From NCBI GenBank assembly GCA_020161845.1, contig JAIUNK010000018.1, positions 26,716-90,715 of the forward strand: 64,000 bases of DNA. The letters run 5' to 3'. Source of the DNA: Actinomycetota bacterium (lineage in GTDB: Bacteria > Actinomycetota > Actinomycetes > Actinomycetales > Dermatophilaceae). Of this stretch, positions 1-8,009 are shown one piece after another. A program made the position numbers and the translations under genes. The notes beneath the pieces are model-generated. The model ran no database searches. It was not told the DNA's origin and was given only the letters and a program-made list of their open reading frames with translations. Numbering within the stretch: the first letter of the stretch is position 1; each line of letters begins with the position of its first letter.

Positions 1-1
1 C

Positions 2-2368
2 TTCTACGGCCTGGGCTCCGACGGCACCGTCGGGGCGTCGAAGAACTCGGTCAAGATCATCGCCGAGGACGACGGTCGCTACGCCCAGGGCTACTTCGTC
101 TACGACTCCCGCAAGTCGGGTGCGACGACCGTGTCGCACCTGCGGTTCGGCAACCAGCCCATCGACGCGGCCTATCTCATCGACGAGGCCGACTTCGTCG
201 CCGTGCACCAGTTCGAGATGCTCGGCCAGATGAGCACCGTCGACATCGCCAAGAAGGGCGCGACGGTCCTGATCAACAGCCCGTTCTCGGCCGCTGAGAC
301 GTGGGCGAACCTGCCGGTCGAGGTGCAGCAGGTCATCATCGACAAGCAACTCAAGCCCTACGTGATCAACGCCCTCGAGGTGGCTCACAAGGCCGGCCTG
401 GGCAAACGGATCAACACGGTCATGCAACCCTGCTTCTTCTATCTCTCCGGCGTCGTGCCGCAGGAGGACGCGATCGGTCGCATCAAGACCTCCGTCGAGA
501 AGAGCTATGGCAGCAAGCGCGGCCGCACGGTCGTCGAGCGCAACTGGGCCGCGATCGACGCCTCCATCGACGCGCTGGAGGAACTGACGGTGCCGGCAAC
601 GGCCGACGGCGAGCTGCACCGCATGCCGCCGCTGCCCGCGGGCGCTCCCGACTTCGTGCAGCAGGTCACCGCGACCATGCTGCGCGGCGAGGGCGACCTG
701 TTGCCGGTGAGTGCCCTGCCGGTCGACGGCACCTGGCCCACCGGGACCAGCAAGTTCGAAAAGCGCGGCATCGCCGACAAGATCCCGATCTGGGACCCCA
801 GCCTGTGCATCGACTGCGGCAAGTGCGCCGTCGTCTGCCCGCACACGGCGATCCGCATCAAGATCATGCCGACCGAGTCCCTCGAGGCGGCCCCGCAGAC
901 GCTGCAGTCGAAGAAGTACAACGACCGCGCCCTTAAGGACCACAAGCTCATCGTCCAGGTCGCTCCGGATGACTGCACCGGCTGTGGCGTCTGCGTCGAC
1001 GTCTGCCCGGCCCGCAGCAAGACCGAGGTCAAGCACAAGTCGATCAACATGGAGAACCGGCGCGAGCACCTGGAGGTCGAGCGGAACAACTTCGACTTCT
1101 TCCTCGACATCCCCGAGGTGGACCGCAGCGCCGTCCGGATGGACCAGGTCAAGGGCGTCAGCCAGCTGCAGCCCCTGTTCGAATACAGCCTGGCCTGCTC
1201 CGGCTGTGGGGAGACCGGCTACATCAAGACGCTGACCCAGATGTTCGGCGACCGCATGGTCATCGCCAATGCGACCGGGTGCAGCTCGATCTACGGTGGC
1301 AACCTGCCGACCTCGCCGTGGACCACGAACGCCGCCGGCCGCGGCCCCGCCTGGAGCAACAGCCTCTTCGAGGACAACGCCGAGTTCGGGCTCGGCATGC
1401 GCCTCGCCTGGGAGCAGCAGAACTCCGAGGCACGGCGGTACGTCGAGCAGTTGCGCGGGGCTCTGCCCGCGGACCTGGTCGACGGCCTGCTCGGGGCGGA
1501 CATGTCCGACGAGGCCGGCCTGGCCGCGCAGCGCGCCCGGGTCGAGCAGCTCAAGGCGGCCCTGGCCGGGATGGACGAGCCGGTCGCGGCGTCGCTGCTG
1601 ACGCTGGCCAACGAACTGGTCGACAAGTCGATCTGGATCATCGGCGGCGACGGCTGGGCCTACGACATCGGCTACGGCGGGCTGGACCACGTGCTGGCCT
1701 CCGGACGCAATGTCAACGTCCTGGTGCTGGACACGCAGGTCTACTCCAACACCGGCGGGCAGGCCTCCAAGGCCACCCCGCGCGGCGCGGCGGCCAAGTT
1801 CGCAGCCTCCGGCAAGAGCACGCCGAAGAAGGATCTCGGCATGATCGCGCAGGCCTACGGCAACGTCTACGTCGCCCAGGTCAGCCTCGGCGCCAACCAG
1901 CAGCAAACGATCCGGGCCTTCCAGGAGGCCCAGGCGTGGGACGGCCCGAGCCTGATCATCGCGTACTCCACCTGCATCGCCCACGGCATCGACATGGAGA
2001 CGTCGATGACCCACCAGATCGATGCGGTGTCCACCGGCTACTGGCCGCTCTACCGGTTCCGCCCGAGCGACGAGGAGCACACCCAGCCCTTCCACCTCGA
2101 CTCCAAGGCGCCGGTCGGCGCGGTCGCCGACTTCATGACCAGCGAGGCCCGGTTCGCGATGCTCAAGCGGTCGCACCCCGAGCGCGCGGACGAGCTGTTC
2201 CGGCTCGCCCAGCAGGACGTCGACGAGCGGTGGCGCTACTACAGCCAGATCGCCGGCGTGGAGCGGGTGCTCCCCGCCGACAATGTCGGGATTCCGGTGC
2301 CCGAGGCGGGGCCCGGCGACCCGACTCCGGTCCCCCAGCCCGGCAACGTCGACAAGGATGAGTCATGA
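2..2368 (+). CDS. nifJ: Pyruvate:ferredoxin (flavodoxin) oxidoreductase, C-terminal part
   Basis: The reading frame is open from the first complete codon of the window and begins inside the family block GLGSDGTVGASKNS, so the N-terminal third lies upstream. The enzyme oxidises pyruvate with CoA to acetyl-CoA and CO2 and passes electrons to ferredoxin or flavodoxin in the cytoplasm. Visible are two 4Fe-4S ferredoxin motifs (CIDCGKCAVVCPHTAIR and CTGCGVCVDVCPARS), a further CSGCGETG cysteine pair, and the thiamine pyrophosphate region (GDGWAYDIGYGGLDHV, then DTQVYSNTGGQASKATP). The stop overlaps the next start by four bases (ATGA), so the two are almost certainly co-translated. In this locus it would oxidise pyruvate released by purine breakdown. 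The family call is secure. Whether pyruvate is the only substrate is inference. Confidence 0.95.
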   Translation, partial: FYGLGSDGTVGASKNSVKIIAEDDGRYAQGYFVYDSRKSGATTVSHLRFGNQPIDAAYLIDEADFVAVHQFEMLGQMSTVDIAKKGATVLINSPFSAAETWANLPVEVQQVIIDKQLKPYVINALEVAHKAGLGKRINTVMQPCFFYLSGVVPQEDAIGRIKTSVEKSYGSKRGRTVVERNWAAIDASIDALEELTVPATADGELHRMPPLPAGAPDFVQQVTATMLRGEGDLLPVSALPVDGTWPTGTSKFEKRGIADKIPIWDPSLCIDCGKCAVVCPHTAIRIKIMPTESLEAAPQTLQSKKYNDRALKDHKLIVQVAPDDCTGCGVCVDVCPARSKTEVKHKSINMENRREHLEVERNNFDFFLDIPEVDRSAVRMDQVKGVSQLQPLFEYSLACSGCGETGYIKTLTQMFGDRMVIANATGCSSIYGGNLPTSPWTTNAAGRGPAWSNSLFEDNAEFGLGMRLAWEQQNSEARRYVEQLRGALPADLVDGLLGADMSDEAGLAAQRARVEQLKAALAGMDEPVAASLLTLANELVDKSIWIIGGDGWAYDIGYGGLDHVLASGRNVNVLVLDTQVYSNTGGQASKATPRGAAAKFAASGKSTPKKDLGMIAQAYGNVYVAQVSLGANQQQTIRAFQEAQAWDGPSLIIAYSTCIAHGIDMETSMTHQIDAVSTGYWPLYRFRPSDEEHTQPFHLDSKAPVGAVADFMTSEARFAMLKRSHPERADELFRLAQQDVDERWRYYSQIAGVERVLPADNVGIPVPEAGPGDPTPVPQPGNVDKDES

Positions 2369-3402
2369 CCGCCACCTCCGACCCGCAGACCAGTGCCGGG
2401 CCTGACCTGGCCACCACCTACCTGGGCCTGCAGCTGTCCGGCCCGGTGATCGCCTCGGCCAACCCGACCACCCGCACCGTCGAGTCGATGCTCGCGTTGC
2501 AGGAGGCCGGCGCCGCCGCCGTGGTCCTGCCCAGCCTCTTCCAGGAGGAGGTCGAGGCCGAGGAGATGGCCATCTTCGACCTGATGGACATGGGTGGCGA
2601 GTTCGCCGAGTTCGATTCCGCGCCATTGGCGGACGTCGATACCTCGGGACTGGGCACGGACCGGCACATCCGGCTGGTCCGGGAGGCCAAGCAGGCGCTG
2701 TCCATCCCGGTGATCGCCAGCGTCAACGGCACCCAGCCGGGCGGTTGGTCGCGTTACGCGACGATCCTGGCCGAAGCCGGGGCGGACGCGATCGAGCTCA
2801 ACCTGTACGGCGTGAACACCGACCCGGATCTCGACGCGAACACGATGGAGACGCAATACCTGTCCATCATCGAGTCGGTTCGGTCCGTCGTCTCGGTGCC
2901 GCTGGCCGTCAAACTCAGCCAGAACTACATGTCGCTGTCGAACTTCGCCAAGCGGGCCCAGGAGGCCGGGGCCGATGGCCTGGTGTTGTTCAACCGCTTC
3001 CTCGGGCCGGACATCGACCTCGAGGAGTTCCAGGTGCGGCCGAAGGTGGCCCTGTCCACCTCGGGTGAGCTGCGGGTCCGGATGCGCTGGATCGCCATCC
3101 TGCGCAGCCAGCTGCCCACCATCGGGCTGGCCGCCACCGGCGGCGTGCACACGGCCGAGGACGTCATCAAGACCCTCATGGTCGGTGCGGACGTGGCGTG
3201 CGTGGCCTCTGCGTTGCTGCAGCGCGGCCCTGGCGTCATGACCGAGCTGGTCGGGGGCGCCCGCGCGTGGATGGCCGAGCGCGATTACGCCTCGGTGCAA
3301 CAGCTGCGCGGCAGCATGAGTTCGACGTCGGTGGACAACCCCGGCGAATTCGAGCGCGCCCAGTACGTCGAGGCCATCAAGTCCTGGACGCCGGACCGCT
3401 GA
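2365..3402 (+). CDS. Dihydroorotate dehydrogenase-like flavoprotein paired with NifJ
   Basis: The 345-residue protein is a TIM-barrel flavoprotein of the dihydroorotate dehydrogenase superfamily. Recognisable parts are the N-terminal TYLGLQLSGPVIASANPTTR, a central IELNLYGVNTDP strand, VPLAVKLSQNYMS with the FMN-contacting lysine, and the C-terminal phosphate-binding TGGVHTAEDVIKTLMVGAD. Proteins of this subgroup often follow nifJ and are not thought to be the pyrimidine-pathway PyrD. The ATGA overlap with nifJ indicates translational coupling. A role as an accessory electron-transfer or NAD(P)H-linked subunit is inference. It could also be a stand-alone dehydrogenase acting on a pyrimidine or purine breakdown product. 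Confidence 0.85.
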   Translation: MTATSDPQTSAGPDLATTYLGLQLSGPVIASANPTTRTVESMLALQEAGAAAVVLPSLFQEEVEAEEMAIFDLMDMGGEFAEFDSAPLADVDTSGLGTDRHIRLVREAKQALSIPVIASVNGTQPGGWSRYATILAEAGADAIELNLYGVNTDPDLDANTMETQYLSIIESVRSVVSVPLAVKLSQNYMSLSNFAKRAQEAGADGLVLFNRFLGPDIDLEEFQVRPKVALSTSGELRVRMRWIAILRSQLPTIGLAATGGVHTAEDVIKTLMVGADVACVASALLQRGPGVMTELVGGARAWMAERDYASVQQLRGSMSSTSVDNPGEFERAQYVEAIKSWTPDR

Positions 3403-3417
3403 GTCCGTCCGACACAG

Positions 3418-3454
3418 CGAGAGGGCGGCCCCTGGATCAGGGGCCGCCCTCTCG
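3418..3454. terminator. Bidirectional hairpin terminator between convergent genes
   Basis: A 16-bp perfect inverted repeat has arms from CGAGAGGGCGGCCCCT to AGGGGCCGCCCTCTCG and a five-base loop. It lies 15 bases after the stop of the dihydroorotate-dehydrogenase-like gene and 14 bases before the stop of the convergent gene. There is no long T tract, as is common in GC-rich actinobacteria. Confidence 0.8.
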
Positions 3455-3468
3455 GCGTACGGCCGAAT

Positions 3469-4209
3469 TCAGGCGACGTCGTTCATGTCGCCGTAGGCGA
3501 CCGGGTTCTGACTGTTGTTGTCGAGCGGATCCGGCTGACCGATGAACGGGTGGTCCGGCAAAGGTTGGCCGATGATGGCGATACGATCGCCGTGGATGGT
3601 GAGACCGTCGATCGTCCCGACCATGCGCACCTGGCCCGCGTGGGCCACGATCAGCCATTGGGAGGCGATGACGCGGTCCGCCTGCATCCGCCACACGCCG
3701 CGGCCGCGCAGCCAGGTCTCATGCGGCGAGGCGCCCTCGCGGAAGCCCACCCGTTCGCGGCCCAGGGCGTCGTTGGTGACGGCGGGCTGATCCGCGCCGA
3801 GCCGGACCCGCACCAATTGCGGGCGTGGCACGGTGGGGTACGCCGAGGGCACGCCGAGCTGCTCCAGGATCTCGCGCTCGCGGGACTGCTTGGACTGCGA
3901 GGACTGGGTCAACACGCTGGCGATGACCGATTGGTGCTGGCCATCCAGGGAGTCCCACCGGGCGCCGAAGGTCTGGTCCGGCTGGCGCACATCGGGATTG
4001 AAGCCGGCGATCTCGGCGCAGATGCCGAGGAAGGCCCGGTCACCACTGGAGAGCACGTTCTGGCTCGCCAGGTAGGCGATCTTGGCCCAGTCGATCTGCG
4101 GCTCGGGGCCCTCGCCGGTGACGAACGCCGCTGCCTTCGCAAGCACCGAGGGCGCACTGGCCAGGATCGCGGCAGCGTCCTCGCGGGCTTGCGTCAAGGC
4201 GAAATCCAT
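3469..4209 (-). CDS. Hypothetical protein, 246 aa
   Basis: I do not recognise a family. The chosen start, reading MDFALTQAREDAAAIL, avoids a long upstream extension whose codons run into the ygeW leader. The product looks soluble: no signal peptide or membrane helix is visible, the N-terminal half is helical with many alanines, and the C-terminal half appears beta-rich (for example QLVRVRLGADQPAVTN and MVGTIDGLTIHGDRIAIIG). It ends in a proline- and asparagine-rich tail. It is divergent from ygeW across a 190-base gap and convergent with the nifJ partner gene, so it is a single-gene unit embedded in the purine locus. No function is proposed. Confidence 0.65.
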   Translation of the reverse strand: MDFALTQAREDAAAILASAPSVLAKAAAFVTGEGPEPQIDWAKIAYLASQNVLSSGDRAFLGICAEIAGFNPDVRQPDQTFGARWDSLDGQHQSVIASVLTQSSQSKQSREREILEQLGVPSAYPTVPRPQLVRVRLGADQPAVTNDALGRERVGFREGASPHETWLRGRGVWRMQADRVIASQWLIVAHAGQVRMVGTIDGLTIHGDRIAIIGQPLPDHPFIGQPDPLDNNSQNPVAYGDMNDVA

Positions 4210-4399
4210 GACCGCAATACTAGCCGGAGCCTTGCCGCCCCGAAAGAAGAAGACTAGACTCTTGCCATAGTTAGATTGACCAGGCCGGGAGTAGCCACCA
4301 CGGTCCGGTCCTGGGCCGGGCCACCCCCCGACCCGCCGCCACACCGAGCACCACACCGGCGCGAGGCCACCGCCATCGATAAGGAGTTGACGAGGTCCC
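4210..4399 (+). promoter_or_regulatory. Divergent intergenic region with candidate ygeW promoter
   Basis: This 190-base gap separates a leftward hypothetical gene from ygeW. A TANNNT-type -10 box (TAGATT, 4272-4277) lies in the least GC-rich stretch, without a convincing -35 box. A GATAAGGAG sequence near 4378-4386 could serve as ribosome-binding site, though its spacing of about 13 bases to the ygeW ATG is long. Confidence 0.35.
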
Positions 4400-5590
4400 A
4401 TGGACGTTCGTGAGCAGATCGCCAAGCTACAGGGGCTGGACTTCTCGGGGCTCTACCAGGACGACTTCCTGCTGACCTGGGACAAGACCGAGGACGAGAT
4501 TCGTGCGGTGCTTGCCGTCGCAGACGCCCTGCGGGGGCTGCGCCAGCAGAACAAGAGCTGCCGCATCTTCGACTCCGGCCTGGGCATCTCCCTGTTCCGC
4601 GACAACTCGACCCGGACCCGGTTCTCGTATGCCTCGGCATGCAACTTCCTGGGCCTCGAGGAGCAGGTCTTCGACGAGGGCAAGTCGCAGGTCGCGCACG
4701 GCGAGACCGTCATGGAGACGGCCAACATGATCTCGTTCATGGCCGACGTGATCGGGATCCGCGATGACATGTACATCGGGAAGGGCCACACCTACATGAA
4801 GGCCTTCTCGGAGTACGTGCAGATGGGGCACGCCGAGGGCGTCCTGGAGCAGCGGCCCACGCTGGTCAGCCTGCAGTGCGACATCGACCACCCGACCCAG
4901 TCCACCGCCGACCTGCTGCACCTGATCCACACCTTCGGGTCGCTGGAGAACCTGCGCGGCAAGAAGCTGGCCATGAGCTGGGCCTACTCCCCCAGCTACG
5001 GCAAGCCGCTGTCCGTGCCGCAGGGCATGATCGGCCTGATGTCCCGGTTCGGCATGGACATCGTGCTGGCCCACCCGCAGGGCTACGACGTGATGAGCGA
5101 GACCCGCGATGTGGCGACGAAGTTCGCCGCCGAGAGCGGCGGCTCGTTCCGGGTCACGCACGACATGGCGGACGCCTTCGAGGGCGCCGACATCGTCTGC
5201 CCCAAGAGCTGGGCGCCGTTCGCCGCCATGGAGGAGCGCACCGAGCTCTACGGCAACGGCGACACCGACGGCATCAAGGCCCTGGAGAAGCGGCTGCTGG
5301 CCCAGAACGCCGAGTTCACCGACTGGACCACGACCGAAGAGCTGATGGCCTCCACCAAGGACGGCAAGGGCCTCTACATGCACCCGCTGCCCGCCGACAT
5401 CACCGGCTTGTCGTGCAAGCAGGGCGAGGTCGATGAGAGCGTGTTCAGCCGCTACCGCGTCCCGATGTACGCCGAGGCCAGCAACAAGCCCTATTCGATC
5501 GCGGCGATGATCTTCCTGCAGAAGGTCAAGGACCCGATCGCCAAGCTCAACGACCTGCTGGCCGACGCAGCGCCCCGCTGGCGGCAGTGA
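4400..5590 (+). CDS. ygeW: Knotted carbamoyltransferase YgeW
   Basis: At 396 residues the protein has the length of E. coli YgeW, an ATCase/OTCase-fold enzyme with a trefoil knot whose substrate was long unknown. The carbamoyl-phosphate loop is clear ([18 protein letters not shown] near residue 72), followed by [13 protein letters not shown], the HPTQSTADL motif near residue 170 and the C-terminal [10 protein letters not shown] block. In purine-degrading bacteria the family is thought to release a carbamoyl group as carbamoyl phosphate from a ureido intermediate, which carbamate kinase then uses to make ATP. It is followed by ygeY and a carbamate kinase gene, which fits that role. It opens the rightward part of the purine operon. 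Confidence 0.93.
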   Translation: MDVREQIAKLQGLDFSGLYQDDFLLTWDKTEDEIRAVLAVADALRGLRQQNKSCRIFDSGLGISLFRDNSTRTRFSYASACNFLGLEEQVFDEGKSQVAHGETVMETANMISFMADVIGIRDDMYIGKGHTYMKAFSEYVQMGHAEGVLEQRPTLVSLQCDIDHPTQSTADLLHLIHTFGSLENLRGKKLAMSWAYSPSYGKPLSVPQGMIGLMSRFGMDIVLAHPQGYDVMSETRDVATKFAAESGGSFRVTHDMADAFEGADIVCPKSWAPFAAMEERTELYGNGDTDGIKALEKRLLAQNAEFTDWTTTEELMASTKDGKGLYMHPLPADITGLSCKQGEVDESVFSRYRVPMYAEASNKPYSIAAMIFLQKVKDPIAKLNDLLADAAPRWRQ

Positions 5591-5593
5591 GCT

Positions 5594-5640
5594 TCGGGGC
5601 GGGTGGCGGAACTCCGGACGCCGCCCGCTGCCCGCCCCGA
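5594..5640 (+). terminator. Hairpin between ygeW and ygeY
   Basis: A ten-base arm TCGGGGCGGG and its complement CCCGCCCCGA enclose a GC-rich loop that can fold further. It begins four bases after the ygeW stop. It could terminate or attenuate transcription, or mark a processing or stability point within an operon, since ygeY is the functional partner downstream. Confidence 0.4.
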
Positions 5641-5717
5641 CACCTCCGCCCGCGACGTCACCCGGCGGCCGACCACCCCGGCCGCGAGCAATCGCACCAC
5701 CGAAGGAGAACCATCCC

Positions 5718-6965
5718 ATGGCCGAGATCGACTACGGACGCGTCAACGAGGTTGCGGAGAGCTACCGCGCCGACATGACCCGTTTCCTGCGCGCTCTCAT
5801 CAAGAACAAGGGCACCAGCTGCGAGGAAGAGGCCAAGAGCCGCCTCATCGTCGCCGAGATGGACAAGCTGGGCTATGACCGCACCCGCATCGACGGCCTG
5901 GGCAGCGCCATCGGCTACCTCGGCACCGGTGGCAAGGTCGTCTGCTTCGACGGCCACATCGACACCGTCGGCGTCGGCAACATCGACAACTGGAAGTTCG
6001 ACCCGTTCGAGGGCATGGAGGACGACGAGGTCATCGGTGGCCGCGGCGGCTCCGACCAGCTCGGCGGCGTCGTCTCGGCGGTCTACGGCGGCAAGATCGC
6101 CAAGGACCTCGGGCTGCTCTCCGACGAGTTCACCTACATGGTGACCGGCACCGTGCAGGAAGAGGACTGCGACGGGATGTGCTGGCTCTACCTGATCGAG
6201 GAGGAGAACGAGCGTCCCGACCTGGTCGTCTCCACCGAGCCGACCGACCACGGCATCTACCGCGGCCACCGTGGCCGGATGGAGATCCGCGTCGAGGTCG
6301 ACGGCGTCTCCTGCCACGGCTCGGCCCCCGAGCGCGGCGACAACGCGATCTACAAGATGGCCGAGATCCTGCTGGAGATCCGGGACCTCAACGACAAGCT
6401 GCACGTCGATGAGTTCCTCGGCAAGGGCACCGTGACCACCTCCGAGATCTTCTTCACCAGCCCGTCGCGCTGCGCCGTGGCCGACTCCTGCGCGATCTCC
6501 CTGGACCGCCGCCTCACCGACGGCGAGACCTGGGAGGGCGCGATCGAGGAGATCAAGGCGCTGCCCACCGTGCAGAAGTGGGGCGCCCGGGTGTTCTGCT
6601 ACGACTACAAGAGCACCGCGTGGACCGGCACGGAATACGGCCAGCAGTGCTACTTCCCGACATGGGTCATCCCGGAGGACTCCCCCGAGGTCCAGTCCGC
6701 CGTCGAAGTTCACCGCGGCCTGTTCGGGGAGCCCCGCGTCGACAAGTGGACCTTCTCCACCAACGGCGTGGCGACCGCGGGTCGGCACCACATCCCGACC
6801 ATCGGTTTCGGCCCCGGCAAGGAGGCCCAGGCGCACGCCCCGAACGAGCTGCAGTGGAAGGACGACCTGGTCCGCTGCGCCGCGCTGTACGCCTGCCTGC
6901 CGACCCTGTACGTCGAGCACATGACCCACGCCGGCGACGCCAAGACGGTCGTCAGCCAGCTCTGA
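5718..6965 (+). CDS. ygeY: YgeY, M20-family metallohydrolase of purine degradation
   Basis: The 415-residue product belongs to the M20 (ArgE/DapE/carboxypeptidase G2) family of zinc-dependent amidohydrolases. Metal-binding segments are [11 protein letters not shown] near residue 76, the [10 protein letters not shown] block, and VQEEDCDGM carrying the catalytic glutamate pair. [15 protein letters not shown] follows, then the dimerisation domain with [14 protein letters not shown]. The start is supported by an AAGGAG at the proper distance. It sits in the canonical order ygeW-ygeY-carbamate kinase. In urate-fermenting bacteria YgeY is required for growth on purines and is expected to cleave a ring-opened amide or carbamoyl intermediate; the exact substrate is not readable here. 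Confidence 0.92.
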   Translation: MAEIDYGRVNEVAESYRADMTRFLRALIKNKGTSCEEEAKSRLIVAEMDKLGYDRTRIDGLGSAIGYLGTGGKVVCFDGHIDTVGVGNIDNWKFDPFEGMEDDEVIGGRGGSDQLGGVVSAVYGGKIAKDLGLLSDEFTYMVTGTVQEEDCDGMCWLYLIEEENERPDLVVSTEPTDHGIYRGHRGRMEIRVEVDGVSCHGSAPERGDNAIYKMAEILLEIRDLNDKLHVDEFLGKGTVTTSEIFFTSPSRCAVADSCAISLDRRLTDGETWEGAIEEIKALPTVQKWGARVFCYDYKSTAWTGTEYGQQCYFPTWVIPEDSPEVQSAVEVHRGLFGEPRVDKWTFSTNGVATAGRHHIPTIGFGPGKEAQAHAPNELQWKDDLVRCAALYACLPTLYVEHMTHAGDAKTVVSQL

Positions 6966-6972
6966 GGTCCCC

Positions 6973-7000
6973 GGCCGGGACGCCCGCGGGCGTCCCGGCC
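6973..7000 (+). terminator. First of two tandem hairpins after ygeY
   Basis: The 13-base arm GGCCGGGACGCCC, a two-base loop GC and the perfect complementary arm GGGCGTCCCGGCC start eight bases after the ygeY stop. It is a strong stem in RNA and probably a terminator or attenuator. Confidence 0.65.
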
Positions 7001-7015
7001 ACCCCATCGTTCACT

Positions 7016-7047
7016 CCGGGGCGGTTCCGCTGTCGGAACCGCCCCGG
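7016..7047 (+). terminator. Second tandem hairpin, just before the carbamate kinase gene
   Basis: A perfect 13-base inverted repeat (CCGGGGCGGTTCC and GGAACCGCCCCGG, six-base loop) ends 29 bases before the carbamate kinase ATG. With the preceding hairpin it makes a double stem, so transcription of the last two genes may be uncoupled from ygeWY. Confidence 0.6.
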
Positions 7048-7076
7048 AGGCGTTTCTTCCCGGAAGGATCACTGGA

Positions 7077-8009
7077 ATGTCGCGCATCCTCGTCTCACTC
7101 GGCGGCAACGCCCTCGGCGTCGACTTCGACGAGCTCGTCGAGACGGTCGGCGTCATCGCCACGCCCATCGTGGGGCTGCTCGCCGACGGCCACGAGGTCG
7201 TCATCTGCCACGGCAACGGCCCGCAGGTCGGCATGATCAAGACCGACATCGACCTGGGCAAGGCCGGACTGCACGAGAACCGCGTCATGCCGCTGTCGGA
7301 GTGCGTGGCGATGAGCCAGTCCTACATCGGCTATCACCTGCAGAACGCCATCGAGAACCAGATGGCGGCGCAGGGAGTGGCCGGCAGGGTGGTGACCACC
7401 GTGGTCTCGCGCTGCCTCGTCGACCCGGCCGACCCCGGTTTCGCCAACCCGACCAAGCCGATCGGCGCCTTCTTCACCAAGGAGCAGGCGGACGGCTACA
7501 TCGCCGAGGGCAAGACCTTCATCGAGGACTCCGGCCGCGGCTGGCGCGAGGTCGTCGCCTCCCCGATCCCGCAGACCATCCTTGAGAAGGACGCCGTCCG
7601 CGAGCTCGTCTCCGCCGGACACGTGGTGATCGCCGGCGGCGGCGGTGGCATCCCGGTGGTCACCCGCGACGGCTGGACCAAGGCGATCGACGCGGTCATC
7701 GACAAGGACCGCACCTCCATCCTGCTGGCCGCGGACACCGAGTGCGACTCGCTGGCGATCCTGACGGGCGTGGAGAAGGTCGCCGTCGACTTCAACACGC
7801 CCCAGCAGCGCGACCTCGACGAGATCACGGTGGCGCAGGCGCAGGAGTTCATGGCGGCCGGCCAGTTCCCGGCCGGGTCGATGGGCCCCAAGATCCAGGC
7901 GGCGATCGACTTCGCCACCTCCGGCCCAGGCCGCAAGTGCCTGATCACCTCGCTCGACAAGCTCGTGGAGGGGCTGCGCGGCGAGACCGGCACGTGGGTC
8001 GTGGCCTGA
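7077..8009 (+). CDS. arcC: Carbamate kinase (YqeA/ArcC family)
   Basis: At 310 residues it has the usual length of carbamate kinases. It transfers the phosphate of carbamoyl phosphate to ADP, giving ATP, CO2 and ammonia. Family motifs are the N-terminal LVSLGGNALG, the VICHGNGPQVG loop, VVIAGGGGGIPVV, the DKDRTSILLA segment and PAGSMGPKIQAAIDF near the C terminus. A GGAAGGA sequence precedes the ATG. The last codons overlap the start of the next gene (TGATG), so the two are translated together. Beside ygeW and ygeY it is the likely energy-conserving step of purine breakdown rather than part of an arginine deiminase pathway; no arcA or arcB is present. Confidence 0.93.
   Translation: MSRILVSLGGNALGVDFDELVETVGVIATPIVGLLADGHEVVICHGNGPQVGMIKTDIDLGKAGLHENRVMPLSECVAMSQSYIGYHLQNAIENQMAAQGVAGRVVTTVVSRCLVDPADPGFANPTKPIGAFFTKEQADGYIAEGKTFIEDSGRGWREVVASPIPQTILEKDAVRELVSAGHVVIAGGGGGIPVVTRDGWTKAIDAVIDKDRTSILLAADTECDSLAILTGVEKVAVDFNTPQQRDLDEITVAQAQEFMAAGQFPAGSMGPKIQAAIDFATSGPGRKCLITSLDKLVEGLRGETGTWVVA

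Noticed and set aside
4210-4425. N-terminal extension of the 246-aa hypothetical gene to 4425
   Set aside because: It would overlap the ygeW start, and the added residues are glycine/arginine-rich with no conservation signal; the ATG at 4209 has a more natural helical N terminus.
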